A stretch of 64,000 nucleotides of DNA from an uncultured Clostridia bacterium (GTDB lineage Bacteria > Bacillota > Clostridia > Peptostreptococcales > Anaerovoracaceae), in assembly GCA_944383465.1 (NCBI GenBank), contig CALWPQ010000028.1, positions 1 through 64,000 on the forward strand, written 5' to 3'. Both the position numbers and the translations under genes were made by a program. The first letter of the stretch is position 1. Every line of letters starts with the position of its first letter. Under the pieces are notes generated by a model. The model was not told where the DNA came from, made no database searches, and worked only from the letters and a program-made list of their open reading frames with translations. Positions 42,297-52,800 of the stretch are shown here, piece by piece.

Positions 42297-42371
42297 TGGC
42301 TCCAAGGGTGGGGCTCGAACCCACAACCTATCGGTTAACAGCCGAGTACTCCACCATTGAGCTACCTTGGA
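42297..42371 (-). tRNA. tRNA-Asn (GTT)
   Basis: A 75-base cloverleaf with anticodon GTT, acceptor stem TCCAAGG/CCTTGGA, discriminator G and encoded CCA. It is the first gene of the three-tRNA minus-strand operon. Confidence 0.94.
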
Positions 42372-42531
42372 ATACCAGTCGCCATTAGTCTGACAACGTT
42401 ATTTATTATACATCATAATCTATGGCGATGTCAATATAATTATTACCAAATCTGAGCATTTTATTCTTTTTGCGGAAAAAATATTTTGGGAACGATAAAA
42501 ATAGTGCTGCTTTAAGGAGAGGATTCAAAGC

Positions 42532-42560
42532 TTGAAAAATGTTATATTTTAGTATATAAT
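42532..42560 (+). promoter_or_regulatory. Sigma-A promoter of the stalk-domain protein gene
   Basis: TTGAAA (42532-42537) and TATAAT (42555-42560) are separated by exactly 17 bases, about 45 bases before the start codon of the following gene. Confidence 0.8.
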
Positions 42561-42605
42561 AAATAAAATAATATATAGCTGACTTAAGGATAAAAGGAGG
42601 TAGTT

Positions 42606-44273
42606 GTGAGGAAAATGTTTGGAAAAAGAGCTGCAATTTTGGCGCTGGCAGTTATGATGGTAATGCCGCAGTGCAGCTTTGCCTTTGCGCAAAACAGTAC
42701 GGATGCGGAGGTGGCAAATGATAATTCTTCTGAAATAATAATTGCGCTCAAGGATGCAAGAGAGCTTGAGATGCCGCAGGCACCTGATGAAAAGCCGGCT
42801 GTTATGTTTAACGGTGAGTACGTCGAATTTACGGACGCTAAGCCTGTAAATATAAACGGAAGGGTTATGGTACCGTTCCGCGCTATTTTTGAGACAATCG
42901 GCGCAGATGTGGATTACGATAATGAAACTAAAGAAATTACAGCAGTGCTTGGCGAGAAGTCAGTTTCATTTCGCGCAGGAAGCAGCGAACTTACGGTAAT
43001 AGATAATGATAAAACCGAAAAAACAGTTATGGATGTTGTGCCGTTTACGGATGCGTATACAAAGCGTACATATGTGTCGTCGAGATTCGTAGCCGAGGCG
43101 CTCGGATATTCTGTAAGCTGGGATAATACTTATAAGACTGTGGTTATCATAGATTTTGAACCTATTATTAAAGAAGCCTCGGAGAAAATGTCGGTAATAG
43201 GGCTGCTTTTCAAGAATAACAAAGTCGATGTAACAAAGCCGTACAGAACGAGCGGAAATTTTGATATGAATATAATGCTGGGTGAGGATGCCGTTAAAAT
43301 TTTGAAAGGGCAGTATGCTGAGGCAGAGCCTGTAAATATAAAGATAAGCGGAGAAATCGACGGTACTGTTCAGGGTAAGAGCGGCATTACAAATGAAATG
43401 ACGGCTGATATAAAAATGGCGCTTGATCTTAACGAAAAAGACCTTGTAAAAGTACTTGAGCTCAGCGATACAGCTCAGGGCAATCTTTTGGAGCTCGTAT
43501 TGTCGGATCTTTCGATGGATATAAAAATGGACGGCGAAAATATGTATATAAAAGCGCCGGTGCTCAATTATCTGCTGCTCGGAATGAATGGAGATGATAG
43601 TTCAGAATTGACAGCAGCACTGCCAGCTGCGGGAGAAGATATTTGGTACAAGATGCCTATGTCTTGGATATTTGATACATATGAGGATATGGGTATTGAT
43701 TTTGAGCAGCTTTTACTTATGGCGCAAAATGTAAACAGCTTTGAGGGATATCTCAATATGCTGGCGGCTATGTTCACGGAAGTGGGTGAATCCGATATCA
43801 ACACATACTACACGCTTAGAATGGGAGCGATAGTTTTAAATGAGCTTGTTGGCGACGAGGCGTTTAAAACATCAAGAGTGGGAAGCGCGTATACGCACAC
43901 GCTTAATTTTGATATGAACTCGTTTATAGAACTTGCAAAGGCGATCGGTGAAGAGGACGCGGCGCAGGAAATCACAGACGAGCTTTCCGATATGGGAGTT
44001 GATTTCAGCATCAATATCACTTTGAGGGAGAAAAACGAGGCTCTTGAAAATTACACGTTTAGAATGGATATAAGCGCTGAGGATATGTTTGAGCTTGCGG
44101 TCGATGAGAGCGGTAATTTTAATAATGAAACGTCAAACATTTCGATGAAGATAGGAAATTATCTTGATTTTTCGATGAAGTCAAACGCAAATACGGAAAA
44201 TACAAGTAAACTGCCTGACACTTCACTGCCTGGCAGCGCGCATATTATAGATTTTGCGGAATTGATGAAGTAG
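42606..44273 (+). CDS. Secreted copper-amine-oxidase-like (stalk) domain protein
   Basis: A 555-residue exported protein with a signal peptide (about 1-28, ending FAFA). Residues about 60-200 form the 'copper amine oxidase N-terminal' domain (VMVPFRAIFETIGADVDYDNETKEITA, TYVSSRFVAEALGYSVSWDN), a beta-rich module common in wall-associated proteins of Clostridia and not an oxidase. The remaining 350 residues are acidic, rich in Met, Asp and Glu, and resemble lipoprotein-like ligand-binding folds, but I cannot name the domain. GTG start behind AAAGGAGG; a consensus promoter lies upstream. It ends at a strong hairpin shared with feoB. Confidence 0.8.
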   Translation: MRKMFGKRAAILALAVMMVMPQCSFAFAQNSTDAEVANDNSSEIIIALKDARELEMPQAPDEKPAVMFNGEYVEFTDAKPVNINGRVMVPFRAIFETIGADVDYDNETKEITAVLGEKSVSFRAGSSELTVIDNDKTEKTVMDVVPFTDAYTKRTYVSSRFVAEALGYSVSWDNTYKTVVIIDFEPIIKEASEKMSVIGLLFKNNKVDVTKPYRTSGNFDMNIMLGEDAVKILKGQYAEAEPVNIKISGEIDGTVQGKSGITNEMTADIKMALDLNEKDLVKVLELSDTAQGNLLELVLSDLSMDIKMDGENMYIKAPVLNYLLLGMNGDDSSELTAALPAAGEDIWYKMPMSWIFDTYEDMGIDFEQLLLMAQNVNSFEGYLNMLAAMFTEVGESDINTYYTLRMGAIVLNELVGDEAFKTSRVGSAYTHTLNFDMNSFIELAKAIGEEDAAQEITDELSDMGVDFSINITLREKNEALENYTFRMDISAEDMFELAVDESGNFNNETSNISMKIGNYLDFSMKSNANTENTSKLPDTSLPGSAHIIDFAELMK

Positions 44274-44350
44274 GCCAGAAATTCGCAAACAACAGACTGC
44301 AAATAACAGACTGTATTGCTGATTAGATAATAAATAATTTGCTGAAAATA

Positions 44351-44388
44351 AAATTACCCGTCCTGTTTGAAAATAGGACGGGTAATTT
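44351..44388. terminator. Bidirectional terminator between convergent genes
   Basis: A 14-bp stem AAATTACCCGTCCT/AGGACGGGTAATTT with a 10-base loop. On the minus strand it continues into TTATTTTC and ends feoB transcription; on the plus strand the T tract is short. Confidence 0.85.
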
Positions 44389-44418
44389 AGCAGTGCGCGG
44401 CTTGTGGCTTAAGGAGTA

Positions 44419-46275
44419 TCAGGTAAACAGCAGATACACGCTGTTTACGGCAAAGCACAGTATTATGCCGCAAGCTGTCGGGAGTATAAAAGCGAGTGCG
44501 GTCCATTTGACACTGCCGGTTTCCTTTTTTATGGTGAGACAGGTAGTGCCGCATGGGAAGTGGAGTAAGCAAAGCAGCATCGTGCAGAGCGCGGTTATAT
44601 TGGTCCAGCCGTTTTCCGCAAGCAGTGCATGAAGTTCTGCAAGGTTGCTGTAATCCGTGAGAGTACCCTGAGCCATATATGTCATAAGCATAATGGGAAT
44701 GACGATTTCGTTGGCCGGAAAACCGAGAATGAAGGCCATTATAATCACTCCGTCAACACCGATAAGATGGCCGAAAGGGTCGAGAAACTCCGTGCAGTAA
44801 GAGAGTACCGATTGCCCGCCGATATAGCAGTTTGCTACGAGCCAGATGATTAGTCCCGCAGGGGCTGCGACAGCGACTGCCCTTGCGAGCACGAAAACTG
44901 TCCTGTCGAGTACGGAGCGCACTATGACATCGCCGATGCGCGGACAGCGGTATGGAGGAAGTTCGAGGACAAACGATGACGGCATACCTTTTAGGACTGT
45001 TCTCGACAAGAGGCGCGACATCAGAAGCGTCATAACTATTCCAAGTACGATAACGGCTGTGAGCATGAGCGCGGAAATGACAGATGAACTGCCGCCGAAG
45101 GAGAAAAACATCGTTATAATTGCTATCAGCGTTGGAAAGCGGCCATTACAGGGAACAAAGCAGTTTGTCAATATGGCAATGAGGCGTTCACGCGGCGAGT
45201 CGATGATGCGGCAGCCTGTGACGCCGCAGGCGTTGCAGCCGAAGCCCATCATCATTGTCAGGCACTGCTTGCCGCATGCGTGTGCACGGCGGAATGCTCT
45301 GTCCATATTAAATGCTATGCGCGGCAGATAGCCGAAATCTTCGAGCAATGTGAAGAGCGGGAAGAAAATGGCCATCGGCGGCAGCATTACGGCGATTACA
45401 TTTGAGAGCGTGCGGTATATTCCGTCGATGAGGGCAGAATGCAGGCTTTCCGGCATACTTATATATGTACAGAAAGCATCGAGCTTAGTGCCCAGCGCTG
45501 AAAACATATAAGAGAGCAGCTGCGAAGGGTAATTGGCGCCTGCAATCGTGAGAAAAAATACTATACCCAAAAGTCCAAGCATAATAGGAAATCCGAATAC
45601 TTTGGAAGTGACGATTTTGTCTATGCGGCGGTCGCGCATATGAGTGTTCGCGGATTTTTCGGTAACGCATTCTCTGTAAATTTCCTTAGCTTTTTCGATA
45701 AAATCCTCGGGACTTGCTTCGAGTATGATTTTGTTGCGTGCGTCAGGCGAAGATACAATTTCATTTTGTGCTTTAAACGAATAAAGACATTCGCGCAGTT
45801 CATTGAGACCGTACTTTGAGCGTGCAGCCGTGCCGACGACTGGTATGCCGATTGTATCGGAGAGCTTTTTCAGGTCGACTGTGATTTTCTTTTTTCTTGC
45901 TTCGTCGAGAAGATTTACGCAGAGTATCATATTTGGCGTTATGCTTCGTATTTGCAGCACAAGCGCGAGATTGCGCTCCAGACAGCGGGCGTCAGCGACG
46001 GCCACTGTAACATCGCGCTCGTCCGAGCAGATGAAGTCGCGGGCTATTTCTTCGTCAGTCGATGTAGAAATCAGAGAATATGTTCCGGGAAGATCGGTGA
46101 TGACAAAGTCGGTGTCCTTGTAAGAAAAACGGCCGACGGCACTGCCGACAGTTTTGCCGGGCCAGTTGCCTGTGTGCTGGTTCATTCCCGTAAGTGTATT
46201 GAAAAGAGTGCTTTTGCCGACATTCGGATTGCCGGCGAGGGCGACTCTGACGATTTTTTTATTTTCCTGTTCCAT
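44419..46275 (-). CDS. feoB: Ferrous iron transport protein B
   Basis: Membrane Fe(II) transporter of 618 residues. The N-terminal G domain has G1 GNPNVGKST, G3 DLPGTYSL and G4-like NLLDEA, followed by a linker and two Gate domains with about eight or nine transmembrane segments. The cysteine-rich Gate loop reads GFGCNACGVTGCRIIDSPRER. At about 620 residues it is shorter than E. coli FeoB (773) and like other clostridial forms. A TTG at 46281 is in frame; AGGAAG favours the ATG at 46275. It lies 118 bases downstream of feoA, probably in one operon. Confidence 0.92.
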   Translation of the reverse strand: MEQENKKIVRVALAGNPNVGKSTLFNTLTGMNQHTGNWPGKTVGSAVGRFSYKDTDFVITDLPGTYSLISTSTDEEIARDFICSDERDVTVAVADARCLERNLALVLQIRSITPNMILCVNLLDEARKKKITVDLKKLSDTIGIPVVGTAARSKYGLNELRECLYSFKAQNEIVSSPDARNKIILEASPEDFIEKAKEIYRECVTEKSANTHMRDRRIDKIVTSKVFGFPIMLGLLGIVFFLTIAGANYPSQLLSYMFSALGTKLDAFCTYISMPESLHSALIDGIYRTLSNVIAVMLPPMAIFFPLFTLLEDFGYLPRIAFNMDRAFRRAHACGKQCLTMMMGFGCNACGVTGCRIIDSPRERLIAILTNCFVPCNGRFPTLIAIITMFFSFGGSSSVISALMLTAVIVLGIVMTLLMSRLLSRTVLKGMPSSFVLELPPYRCPRIGDVIVRSVLDRTVFVLARAVAVAAPAGLIIWLVANCYIGGQSVLSYCTEFLDPFGHLIGVDGVIIMAFILGFPANEIVIPIMLMTYMAQGTLTDYSNLAELHALLAENGWTNITALCTMLLCLLHFPCGTTCLTIKKETGSVKWTALAFILPTACGIILCFAVNSVYLLFT

Positions 46276-46393
46276 ATGCAAGTCTTCCTTTTTATATATT
46301 TTGTAGGTATGCGATGCGTAAGTAAGCTTATTTATGAAGCGATATGCAGTTTTTACAGCAGTCAGACTGTAATTTTTATTAAGCCGCCCGCGG

Positions 46394-46639
46394 TTATTTT
46401 GGCAGTGCGGTCGTGAGAATTTTATCCGCGTCGCATGCTCTTATCGCAATTACAGCACCGAGTACAGAATACGCTACTGGATCGCCGCATGGACTTCTGT
46501 GGAGTGCACTGATTTTTGTGCCTGGCACAATACCGAGGTCCATCATACGTCTTTTTATTTCACCTGTGCAGGTTAATTGAGATATCAGAGCGGAATCTCC
46601 GATACCGAGACTGCTTAATTTTGATATTTTTTGTTTCAT
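46394..46639 (-). CDS. feoA: Ferrous iron transport protein A
   Basis: An 81-residue SH3-like FeoA, a cytoplasmic accessory protein of FeoB. The signature is LTCTGEIKRRMMDLGIVPGTKISALHRSPCGDPVAYSVLG-type sequence with the conserved RRMMDLGI core. It is the first gene of feoAB on the minus strand, behind GGAGG. I find no clear Fur or DtxR box in the 180 bases before it. Confidence 0.92.
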   Translation of the reverse strand: MKQKISKLSSLGIGDSALISQLTCTGEIKRRMMDLGIVPGTKISALHRSPCGDPVAYSVLGAVIAIRACDADKILTTALPK

Positions 46640-46757
46640 AAAATACCTCCGCTTATGAAAGAATATGTAATAGGGCTCGTTTTTTAGCTTTGCGGCATCT
46701 ATCCTGTTTTTAATATATGGCAGGCAAAAATGAAATGTGAAATATTATCAAAAAAGG

Positions 46758-46789
46758 TTGACATATTACCTTCAAGATGTTAATATAAT
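46758..46789 (+). promoter_or_regulatory. Promoter of the six-tRNA operon
   Basis: A consensus TTGACA at 46758-46763 is followed at 17 bases by TAATAT and at 20 by TATAAT, the same arrangement as the promoter at 35042-35070. It lies 35 bases before the first tRNA. Confidence 0.75.
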
Positions 46790-46823
46790 ATTCGCGGCAA
46801 CTTGTAAAAGTTGTCATCGATGT

Positions 46824-46900
46824 GGCGGTGTAGCTTAGTTGGCTAGAGCGTCCGGTTCATACCCGGAAGGTCGGTGGTTCGACTCCACTCGCCGCTACCA
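46824..46900 (+). tRNA. tRNA-Met (CAT), elongator
   Basis: A 77-base cloverleaf with anticodon CAT, fully paired acceptor stem GGCGGTG and encoded CCA. It lacks the initiator C1-A72 mismatch and closely resembles B. subtilis elongator tRNA-Met. Confidence 0.9.
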
Positions 46901-46905
46901 CATTT

Positions 46906-46981
46906 GGGCGCTTAGCTCAGCTGGGAGAGCACCTGCCTTACAAGCAGGGGGTCATAGGTTCGAGCCCTATAGCGCCCACCA
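46906..46981 (+). tRNA. tRNA-Val (TAC)
   Basis: A 76-base cloverleaf with anticodon TAC, acceptor stem GGGCGCT/AGCGCCC and encoded CCA. Confidence 0.94.
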
Positions 46982-46987
46982 AAATGC

Positions 46988-47064
46988 GGTCCGGTAGTTC
47001 AGTTGGTTAGAATGCCAGCCTGTCACGCTGGAGGTCGACGGTTCGAGCCCGTTCCGGATCGCCA
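46988..47064 (+). tRNA. tRNA-Asp (GTC)
   Basis: A 77-base cloverleaf with anticodon GTC, discriminator G and encoded CCA. A T6 run directly follows. Confidence 0.94.
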
Positions 47065-47121
47065 TTTTTTATTAAAAGTTCAGTGCTATGCATAATTTTT
47101 AAATATGCGTGCATATAATAT

Positions 47122-47198
47122 GGTGGGTATCGTCAAGTGGTTAAGACCCAGGGTTGTGGCTCCTGTATACGTGGGTTCGAATCCCACTACCCACCCCA
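47122..47198 (+). tRNA. tRNA-His (GTG)
   Basis: A 77-base tRNA with anticodon GTG and the histidine-specific extra 5' G (G-1) opposite C73; CCA is encoded. A TATAAT at 47114-47119 just upstream may be a secondary promoter. Confidence 0.93.
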
Positions 47199-47223
47199 TA
47201 AAAAATTAAAACAGCAGTAATGT

Positions 47224-47298
47224 TGGGGTATCGCCAAGCGGTAAGGCAACGGATTCTGATTCCGTCATGCGCAGGTTCGAATCCTGCTACCCTAGCCA
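47224..47298 (+). tRNA. tRNA-Gln (CTG)
   Basis: A 75-base cloverleaf with the anticodon loop TTCTGAT, giving anticodon CTG for CAG codons; CCA is encoded. Confidence 0.9.
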
Positions 47299-47304
47299 AT
47301 GAAA

Positions 47305-47327
47305 AATGCCGAGCTTGTCTCGGCATT
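47305..47327. terminator. Hairpin between tRNA-Gln and tRNA-Cys
   Basis: AATGCCGAG/CTCGGCATT forms a 9-bp stem with a 5-base loop. On the minus strand it is followed by TTTTTC, so it would stop antisense transcription; on the plus strand it may guide tRNA processing. Confidence 0.55.
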
Positions 47328-47331
47328 ATAC

Positions 47332-47406
<75 letters not shown>

Positions 47407-47452
47407 AAAAAACTAAACGATTTGGATGACATCCGAATCGTTTAGTTTTTTG
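47407..47452 (+). terminator. Terminator of the six-tRNA operon
   Basis: A long stem AAACTAAACGATT-GGAT/ATCC-AATCGTTTAGTTT with a 3-base loop is followed by TTTTTT directly after tRNA-Cys. Confidence 0.9.
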
Positions 47453-47572
47453 CAGGTTTTTTGGAAAAACAAGCAAGACAAAATAAATTTGCTGGCCGGA
47501 AGCGAATATATATGCGAGCTTTTATATTCATATCTATTAGTGATTTAACTGATGAGAGGAAGAAAATCGAGA

Positions 47573-48301
47573 ATGAATATCATGATATGTGATGATCAAA
47601 AAGATGAACTTGAAAATATGAAGCAAATCGTCTTAGAATATGCTGCCGTACATTCAGAACTTTTTCTGGAAGTAAAATGTTTTTCCAATCCATTTGATAT
47701 GCTGGAAGAGATAGGGAAAAGCGGTGCGCCTGATATTGCTCTTCTTGATATTTGTATGCCCGGTGTTTTGGGAACGGAGATTGCTCGGGAAATTAAGAGC
47801 AAAAGCGAGGACAGCACCGATATTATTTTTTTAACTACGAGCTCTGATTTTGCAGTGGAAGCGTTTGCTCTTCATGCGAACGACTATTTGAAAAAGCCTT
47901 ATACTAAAGAGCGGCTGCTGGATACGCTCGATAGGGTAGTTGAAAAAAGAAAAAATCGTCTGTATGTCCCAATTTCTTGCGGAAGAGAAGTTCACCTCAT
48001 CGATTTATATCAGGTTTTTTATATGGAAGCGAGAAATCATACTGTGGAGATACACTTAAAATCGGGTAATTGTCTCAAAACACACAGTACGCTCACGGAG
48101 CTTAAGAAGCTGTTTTTAAATGTCAGCGGGTTTGTGACGGTTGGTGCTTCATACATTGTTAACTTACGCTGTGTAAAGAGTTTCCTGCAAACGACAATGA
48201 TAATGGAAAACGGCGATGCCGTACCTGTTCCCAGAAGACTGCGGGGTGAACTTAAGAAGCAGTATTTTGATTTTTACACCAAGGAGGCAACGGGAAAATG
48301 A
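47573..48301 (+). CDS. LytTR family response regulator (AgrA-like)
   Basis: A 242-residue two-component regulator. The receiver domain (about 1-120) has the acidic pair CDDQ near residue 6, the phosphoacceptor D59 in LLDICMPG, and the switch residues TTSS and KKPY. The C-terminal LytTR DNA-binding domain (about 130-240) has VFYMEARNHTVEIHL and FVTVGASYIVNLRCV. An ATG at 47552 is in frame, but the family N-terminus and AGAGGA favour the ATG at 47573. It overlaps the kinase gene by ATGA. Its likely targets include the giant surface protein downstream, which is inference from position. Confidence 0.9.
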   Translation: MNIMICDDQKDELENMKQIVLEYAAVHSELFLEVKCFSNPFDMLEEIGKSGAPDIALLDICMPGVLGTEIAREIKSKSEDSTDIIFLTTSSDFAVEAFALHANDYLKKPYTKERLLDTLDRVVEKRKNRLYVPISCGREVHLIDLYQVFYMEARNHTVEIHLKSGNCLKTHSTLTELKKLFLNVSGFVTVGASYIVNLRCVKSFLQTTMIMENGDAVPVPRRLRGELKKQYFDFYTKEATGK

Positions 48302-49572
48302 TACATATGATTGCGGCTATGGCATTGATTAGCATAACTCATACTGTTTGTTTTGCCACAATGATTGAGCGAAAATATTCTATAAAGAAAACGGCAATCA
48401 TTTATGCATTGTTTTGCCTGAGCTTTGTATTTTTGACAATTGTAATATTTCTAATATTTGGTTATAGTTCGGCATATGTGGTTGCCGCTGCATTTCTAAT
48501 GACAATTATTGCGGCATTCTTTGTTTTCGTTTTTACCTCGGCAGACCTGATGTGTAAGAAGCTGTTCCTGTTTGTCAGTCAAGCAAATATATTCAGTATT
48601 TTTCAATGCATAGCCATTATCCTGTGCGGCACATTTTTTCCCAATCTGCCTGAGAACAGCGCTACATACGTCAAAAACATTATGAGAACGCTTCTCTATA
48701 TTCCGATGATATGGATATATATTCGCTGTTTAAAGCCGACAATAAGGAAAATACCGGGGACAAATAAAAAGTCCTGGTATTCTATCTCTTTGGTTTCCGC
48801 ACTGTTTACAGTTGGTTTTTTAATGTTTATGAGCGTTTGTCATGCTGGCTATGACCATGTAGAACAATACATTTCTCTCTTTGTAATTTTTGTCGTCATC
48901 TATTGTTCGACGTTATGGGGCAGTTTTGAAACCATCCGCTCTATGATCAATGAAAATAAAATGGAATTGCTCAGTCTGAATATGAAGTATCTGCAAGGGC
49001 AGCTTAAAACGGCAAGAGAGAATGAATTGTTTGCAAAAACTATACGGCACGATTTTCGTCATCACAATTTGAATATCGCGTCAATGCTGAAAAAAGGGGA
49101 AATCCGTGAAGCTTTGCTTTATATAGATCAGTACAATGAGAGCCTGGATGCTGTAAAGCCAAAAGAATTTTGTCCGAATGTTACCGTAAACGCTGTTTTA
49201 AATAGTTTTTATACCGAAGCACGGAATGCCGGAATTTCAGTTCTAATTGATGCGGATACGCAGGAGGAGACGGCTATAGCTGATATGGATTTTGTCGCGA
49301 TTCTGTCTAATCTCTTGGAAAATGCATTAAACGGCTGCAAGGAATGCAATTCTGGAGGTGAGATAAAGGTCAATATTAGATCTGTCGCGGATAAAACCGT
49401 TATTGTGTGCAGCAATCCTTGCAAGCCGGATCTGGCCGTAGAGAATAATATGCTCAAGGATAGAGGAATTGGCATTGACAGTATGGTCTTGGCCGCAAGA
49501 AAATATGACGGCGACATCCGTTACAGTTTAGAAAATGCAGTCTTGACTGTTTGTATCATATTAAAATCATAA
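48298..49572 (+). CDS. Sensor histidine kinase, AgrC-like (GHKL)
   Basis: A 424-residue membrane kinase. About six transmembrane segments fill residues 1-215, without a large extracellular loop, as in peptide-sensing AgrC-type receptors. The dimerisation/phosphotransfer helix has TIRHDFRHHNLNI with the candidate phospho-histidine, and the ATPase domain shows the N box LSNLLENALNGC and a G box DRGIGIDSM. No propeptide gene (agrD or agrB) is adjacent, so the signal is unknown. A terminator follows at 49621. Confidence 0.9.
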   Translation: MIHMIAAMALISITHTVCFATMIERKYSIKKTAIIYALFCLSFVFLTIVIFLIFGYSSAYVVAAAFLMTIIAAFFVFVFTSADLMCKKLFLFVSQANIFSIFQCIAIILCGTFFPNLPENSATYVKNIMRTLLYIPMIWIYIRCLKPTIRKIPGTNKKSWYSISLVSALFTVGFLMFMSVCHAGYDHVEQYISLFVIFVVIYCSTLWGSFETIRSMINENKMELLSLNMKYLQGQLKTARENELFAKTIRHDFRHHNLNIASMLKKGEIREALLYIDQYNESLDAVKPKEFCPNVTVNAVLNSFYTEARNAGISVLIDADTQEETAIADMDFVAILSNLLENALNGCKECNSGGEIKVNIRSVADKTVIVCSNPCKPDLAVENNMLKDRGIGIDSMVLAARKYDGDIRYSLENAVLTVCIILKS

Positions 49573-49620
49573 AATTAAAAGTAGTGTCCAATTACGTCTG
49601 CAAATCGACCAATTACAATT

Positions 49621-49646
49621 AAAACCATCCGCAAGGATGGTTTTTT
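49621..49646 (+). terminator. Terminator after the two-component pair
   Basis: A perfect 10-bp stem AAAACCATCC/GGATGGTTTT with a GCAA tetraloop and a T6 tract. It separates the regulators from the giant surface protein gene. The 200 bases that follow hold no clear promoter. Confidence 0.88.
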
Positions 49647-49849
49647 GCTATACTTTTGTTTAACTATTCGTAGGTAAAAGCAGTGTTTTTTAGAAAAAAG
49701 ATATCATTTGTAAAAAAATGGAAAAGATCTGCTGCAGGCTGAATATGCTGCTCTTTGGAATGATGTAATTGAAATATAAGATATAAGTTGGAGTGAACAT
49801 TGCGAATAGTATTTTAATAAGAACAAATAAAGAGAAGGAGAAACGCATA

Positions 49850-52800
49850 ATGAAAAGAAGGCTGCTTTCAATTTTTATGACAGTATGCATGGCCGTATCG
49901 CTCATACCTGCTGCGGTACTGCCGGCGTGGGCGCAAACTACCCAAAGGTCAGACTGGACCGGCAGTCAAACTACAGGTAACCTGATACCTATTATGAATG
50001 AGGGAGACACCCTTACCGCTGTCGGCTGGAGAAATATCGGAGATCAAATTAACCTCAGAGCATACCGTATAGATGATAACAACTATACAAATAAGGTGGG
50101 TATACAGGCAAGAAATAGCTCTCATGACATTGGAAATCAGAACTATACGGGTGGTATCTACTGGCAAATTGACTTCTCTTCCGGTGACAGAATGAAGATT
50201 GATAAGGGCGATCTGCTGCTTAATGCGGGAGCAAGGTATTGGTACCAGGCGTCAGCAGATCACTACACTTCTCTTCGTTTTGAATTCTTTGACGAAAATA
50301 ATTCTTTGCTAAATGACTCTAATAAGGCAACAAATCACAATTATTGGGTGGCGCAGCACGATACCTGGTTAGAGCTCAATGAAATTCAAATTCCTGCAAA
50401 CACTGCGTATGTAAGGATATGGTTTTCAAACTGGGGCTCACTGGCAGGAAGACCGTTTATCGGTGATTTTACCGCGACACTGACCGATAAAACAGCTCCG
50501 GCATATGTAGAGACCACCGCTGTATCTGAAGCGGGTACATATCATATCGGCGAGACAATCCGCTTGCGGGTGGCAATGAACGAGCCTGTCACCGTCACAA
50601 ACGGAGGAACGCTTGAAACAAACATCGGTAATGCGGTTTATGCGGGACAGAATTTGGGTGATTCGTCGGATGTAGGACAGTATATTTATTATGATTTAAC
50701 AATTACGGATTCACTTGCTGCAGTAAGCAATAAGTATGAGATAAAGCCAGTGAGCCTTTCGGGTCTTAGTGTTGCTGATGACGCCGGAAACACGGCTTTG
50801 GTAAATACAAATCAGAATTTCAGCGTATCAGACATTTATATGGACAATCAATATCCGTCTGTTACAGCAGTTTCACTGTATAGAGTAAACGGAAACACGA
50901 ACATTCCGGAGCAGGTGATTCCGGAGGATATGGTTACTTATGCGGTTACCTTTGACGAAAAGGTGTCATTTTCAAGCAACCCTACCTTTTCTTTTGCGGT
51001 GGGAGATGCAAACTTTTCCTGTACAGCAGCGGACGGAACTGTTTCTGCTGATGGGAAAACACTTTATTTCGCCGCAACTCTTAAAAACTGCGGCAAAAAC
51101 GGAGTGTTGAGGCTGAATGGTATATCAGGGCTTACGCTCATTGATGAAAATGGAAATGCAACCGTTTATGAGAACAGCGCTTTAGCGGATACGGGAATTG
51201 CATATAAGTCTGTCTACGGCGTTTCTGAGGAGCTGACCAATCTGAATTTGGCAAGCGGAGCTGAAACCGCCAGCTATGGCAGTGCTTGGAACGGCCGCTT
51301 GACTGCTGCCGAAGGCTACAAGCTGCCGGCCTCAATTGTTGTCAAGGTGGGGGGGAATGCGCTCACTGGCGGTTATACTTATAGCGCTGCTACCGGCGAG
51401 ATTGAGATTGCCGCAGCTTCTGTGAAAAATGATATCGTGATTTCTGCTTCAGGAATGCCGCAAACCTATAATGTGGTGCTGAATGCTCAGGGCGGATCGG
51501 GCGGCGCAACCGTTGTCGCAGTTTACGATAGCGAGATGCCGGTGATTGCAGCGCCTGATAAACCGGGTTATTTGTTCGGCGGTTATTTTGACGAAAGGAA
51601 TGGGGGCGGAACAAAATATTACAATGCCGACTGTTCCTCTGCAAGCATATATCGTAAGACGGAAGGGATCACACTATATGCTTTATGGACGCCGATTACG
51701 TATGACATTCAGCTGTACAGCAGGGGAGAAAACGTTGGCACATTAAACGATGTTATCTACGGCGAGCTGCGCTTACCTTCTGCCGAGAGCCTTGGAATAT
51801 CTTATACCAATCACAATTTTGTCGGTTGGAATATTTATGACGAGCAAAATTGGGCAATGTATACAGCGGACAGAGACTATTCTGCTGGCCTTGTGACAGA
51901 GCAGGGAAAGATAGCATATATTTATGCAGCCTGGCTGGAAAAAGATAAATATACCGTAACCTATGACGCTAACGGCGGTACGGGAGCGCCTTCTGCCGTG
52001 GAAGTCCATGTAGATGAAACCATTGTGCTGAGCGGCATCGTGCCAAGCAGGGAAAATTATACCTTTGCCGGCTGGTCGGAAAATTCCGGCGCAGCTACAG
52101 CGCAGTATCAGCCAAATGACAGCTTTACTATGGGAAATTCCCTGATAACGCTTTTTGCAGTATGGAATAGAAATCCGGAGCTTATCTACAATGCCAACGG
52201 CGGTATTTTTAATACTTATGCCGGGACTTCATATCCTGCGGCCGGATCTGAGGTTACGCTTACGAGCGCCATACCGCAAAAGGAAGGATATATATTTGTT
52301 GGCTGGGCAGAGAGTGAAACGGCTGCGGCATCGGACATCATATCCGCGCCGTATATAATGCCTGATAGCGATACTGTGCTCTATGCGGTCTATGAGCCGA
52401 TTAAGTATGAGGTCAATGTATATACAGCGGACGGATATTCAGTTTCCGGAATAAACGAGGATGGTTATATAATCGGCGAATATGCCGAATTTACCGTGAG
52501 CGGTACAGCTCCGAAGGTATATATCAACGGTATCCTCGCAACTCCTACAGACGGAATATACAAATTTGAGATACAGAATAACGCTTCTGTTGTCGTTGCC
52601 GATGCTTCTTTGGTAAATGTGATATACAGCGCTAACGGCGGTGTGAATGCGCCTGTTGACGTGCGCGTTTACGCAAGCGGAGACACGGCAGTTGTGGCAT
52701 CAGGCGTCCCTGAGAAAACAGGATATACATTCAGCGGCTGGGCAGGCACAGCGGATTTGGAGTATGCGGAATATACCGCCGGCAGCAGCATACCGGTTGC

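Noticed and set aside
49793-49849. Upstream extension of the giant surface protein
   Set aside because: The 19 extra residues would put a charged stretch before the signal peptide, and AGAAGGAG lies nine bases before the ATG at 49850.
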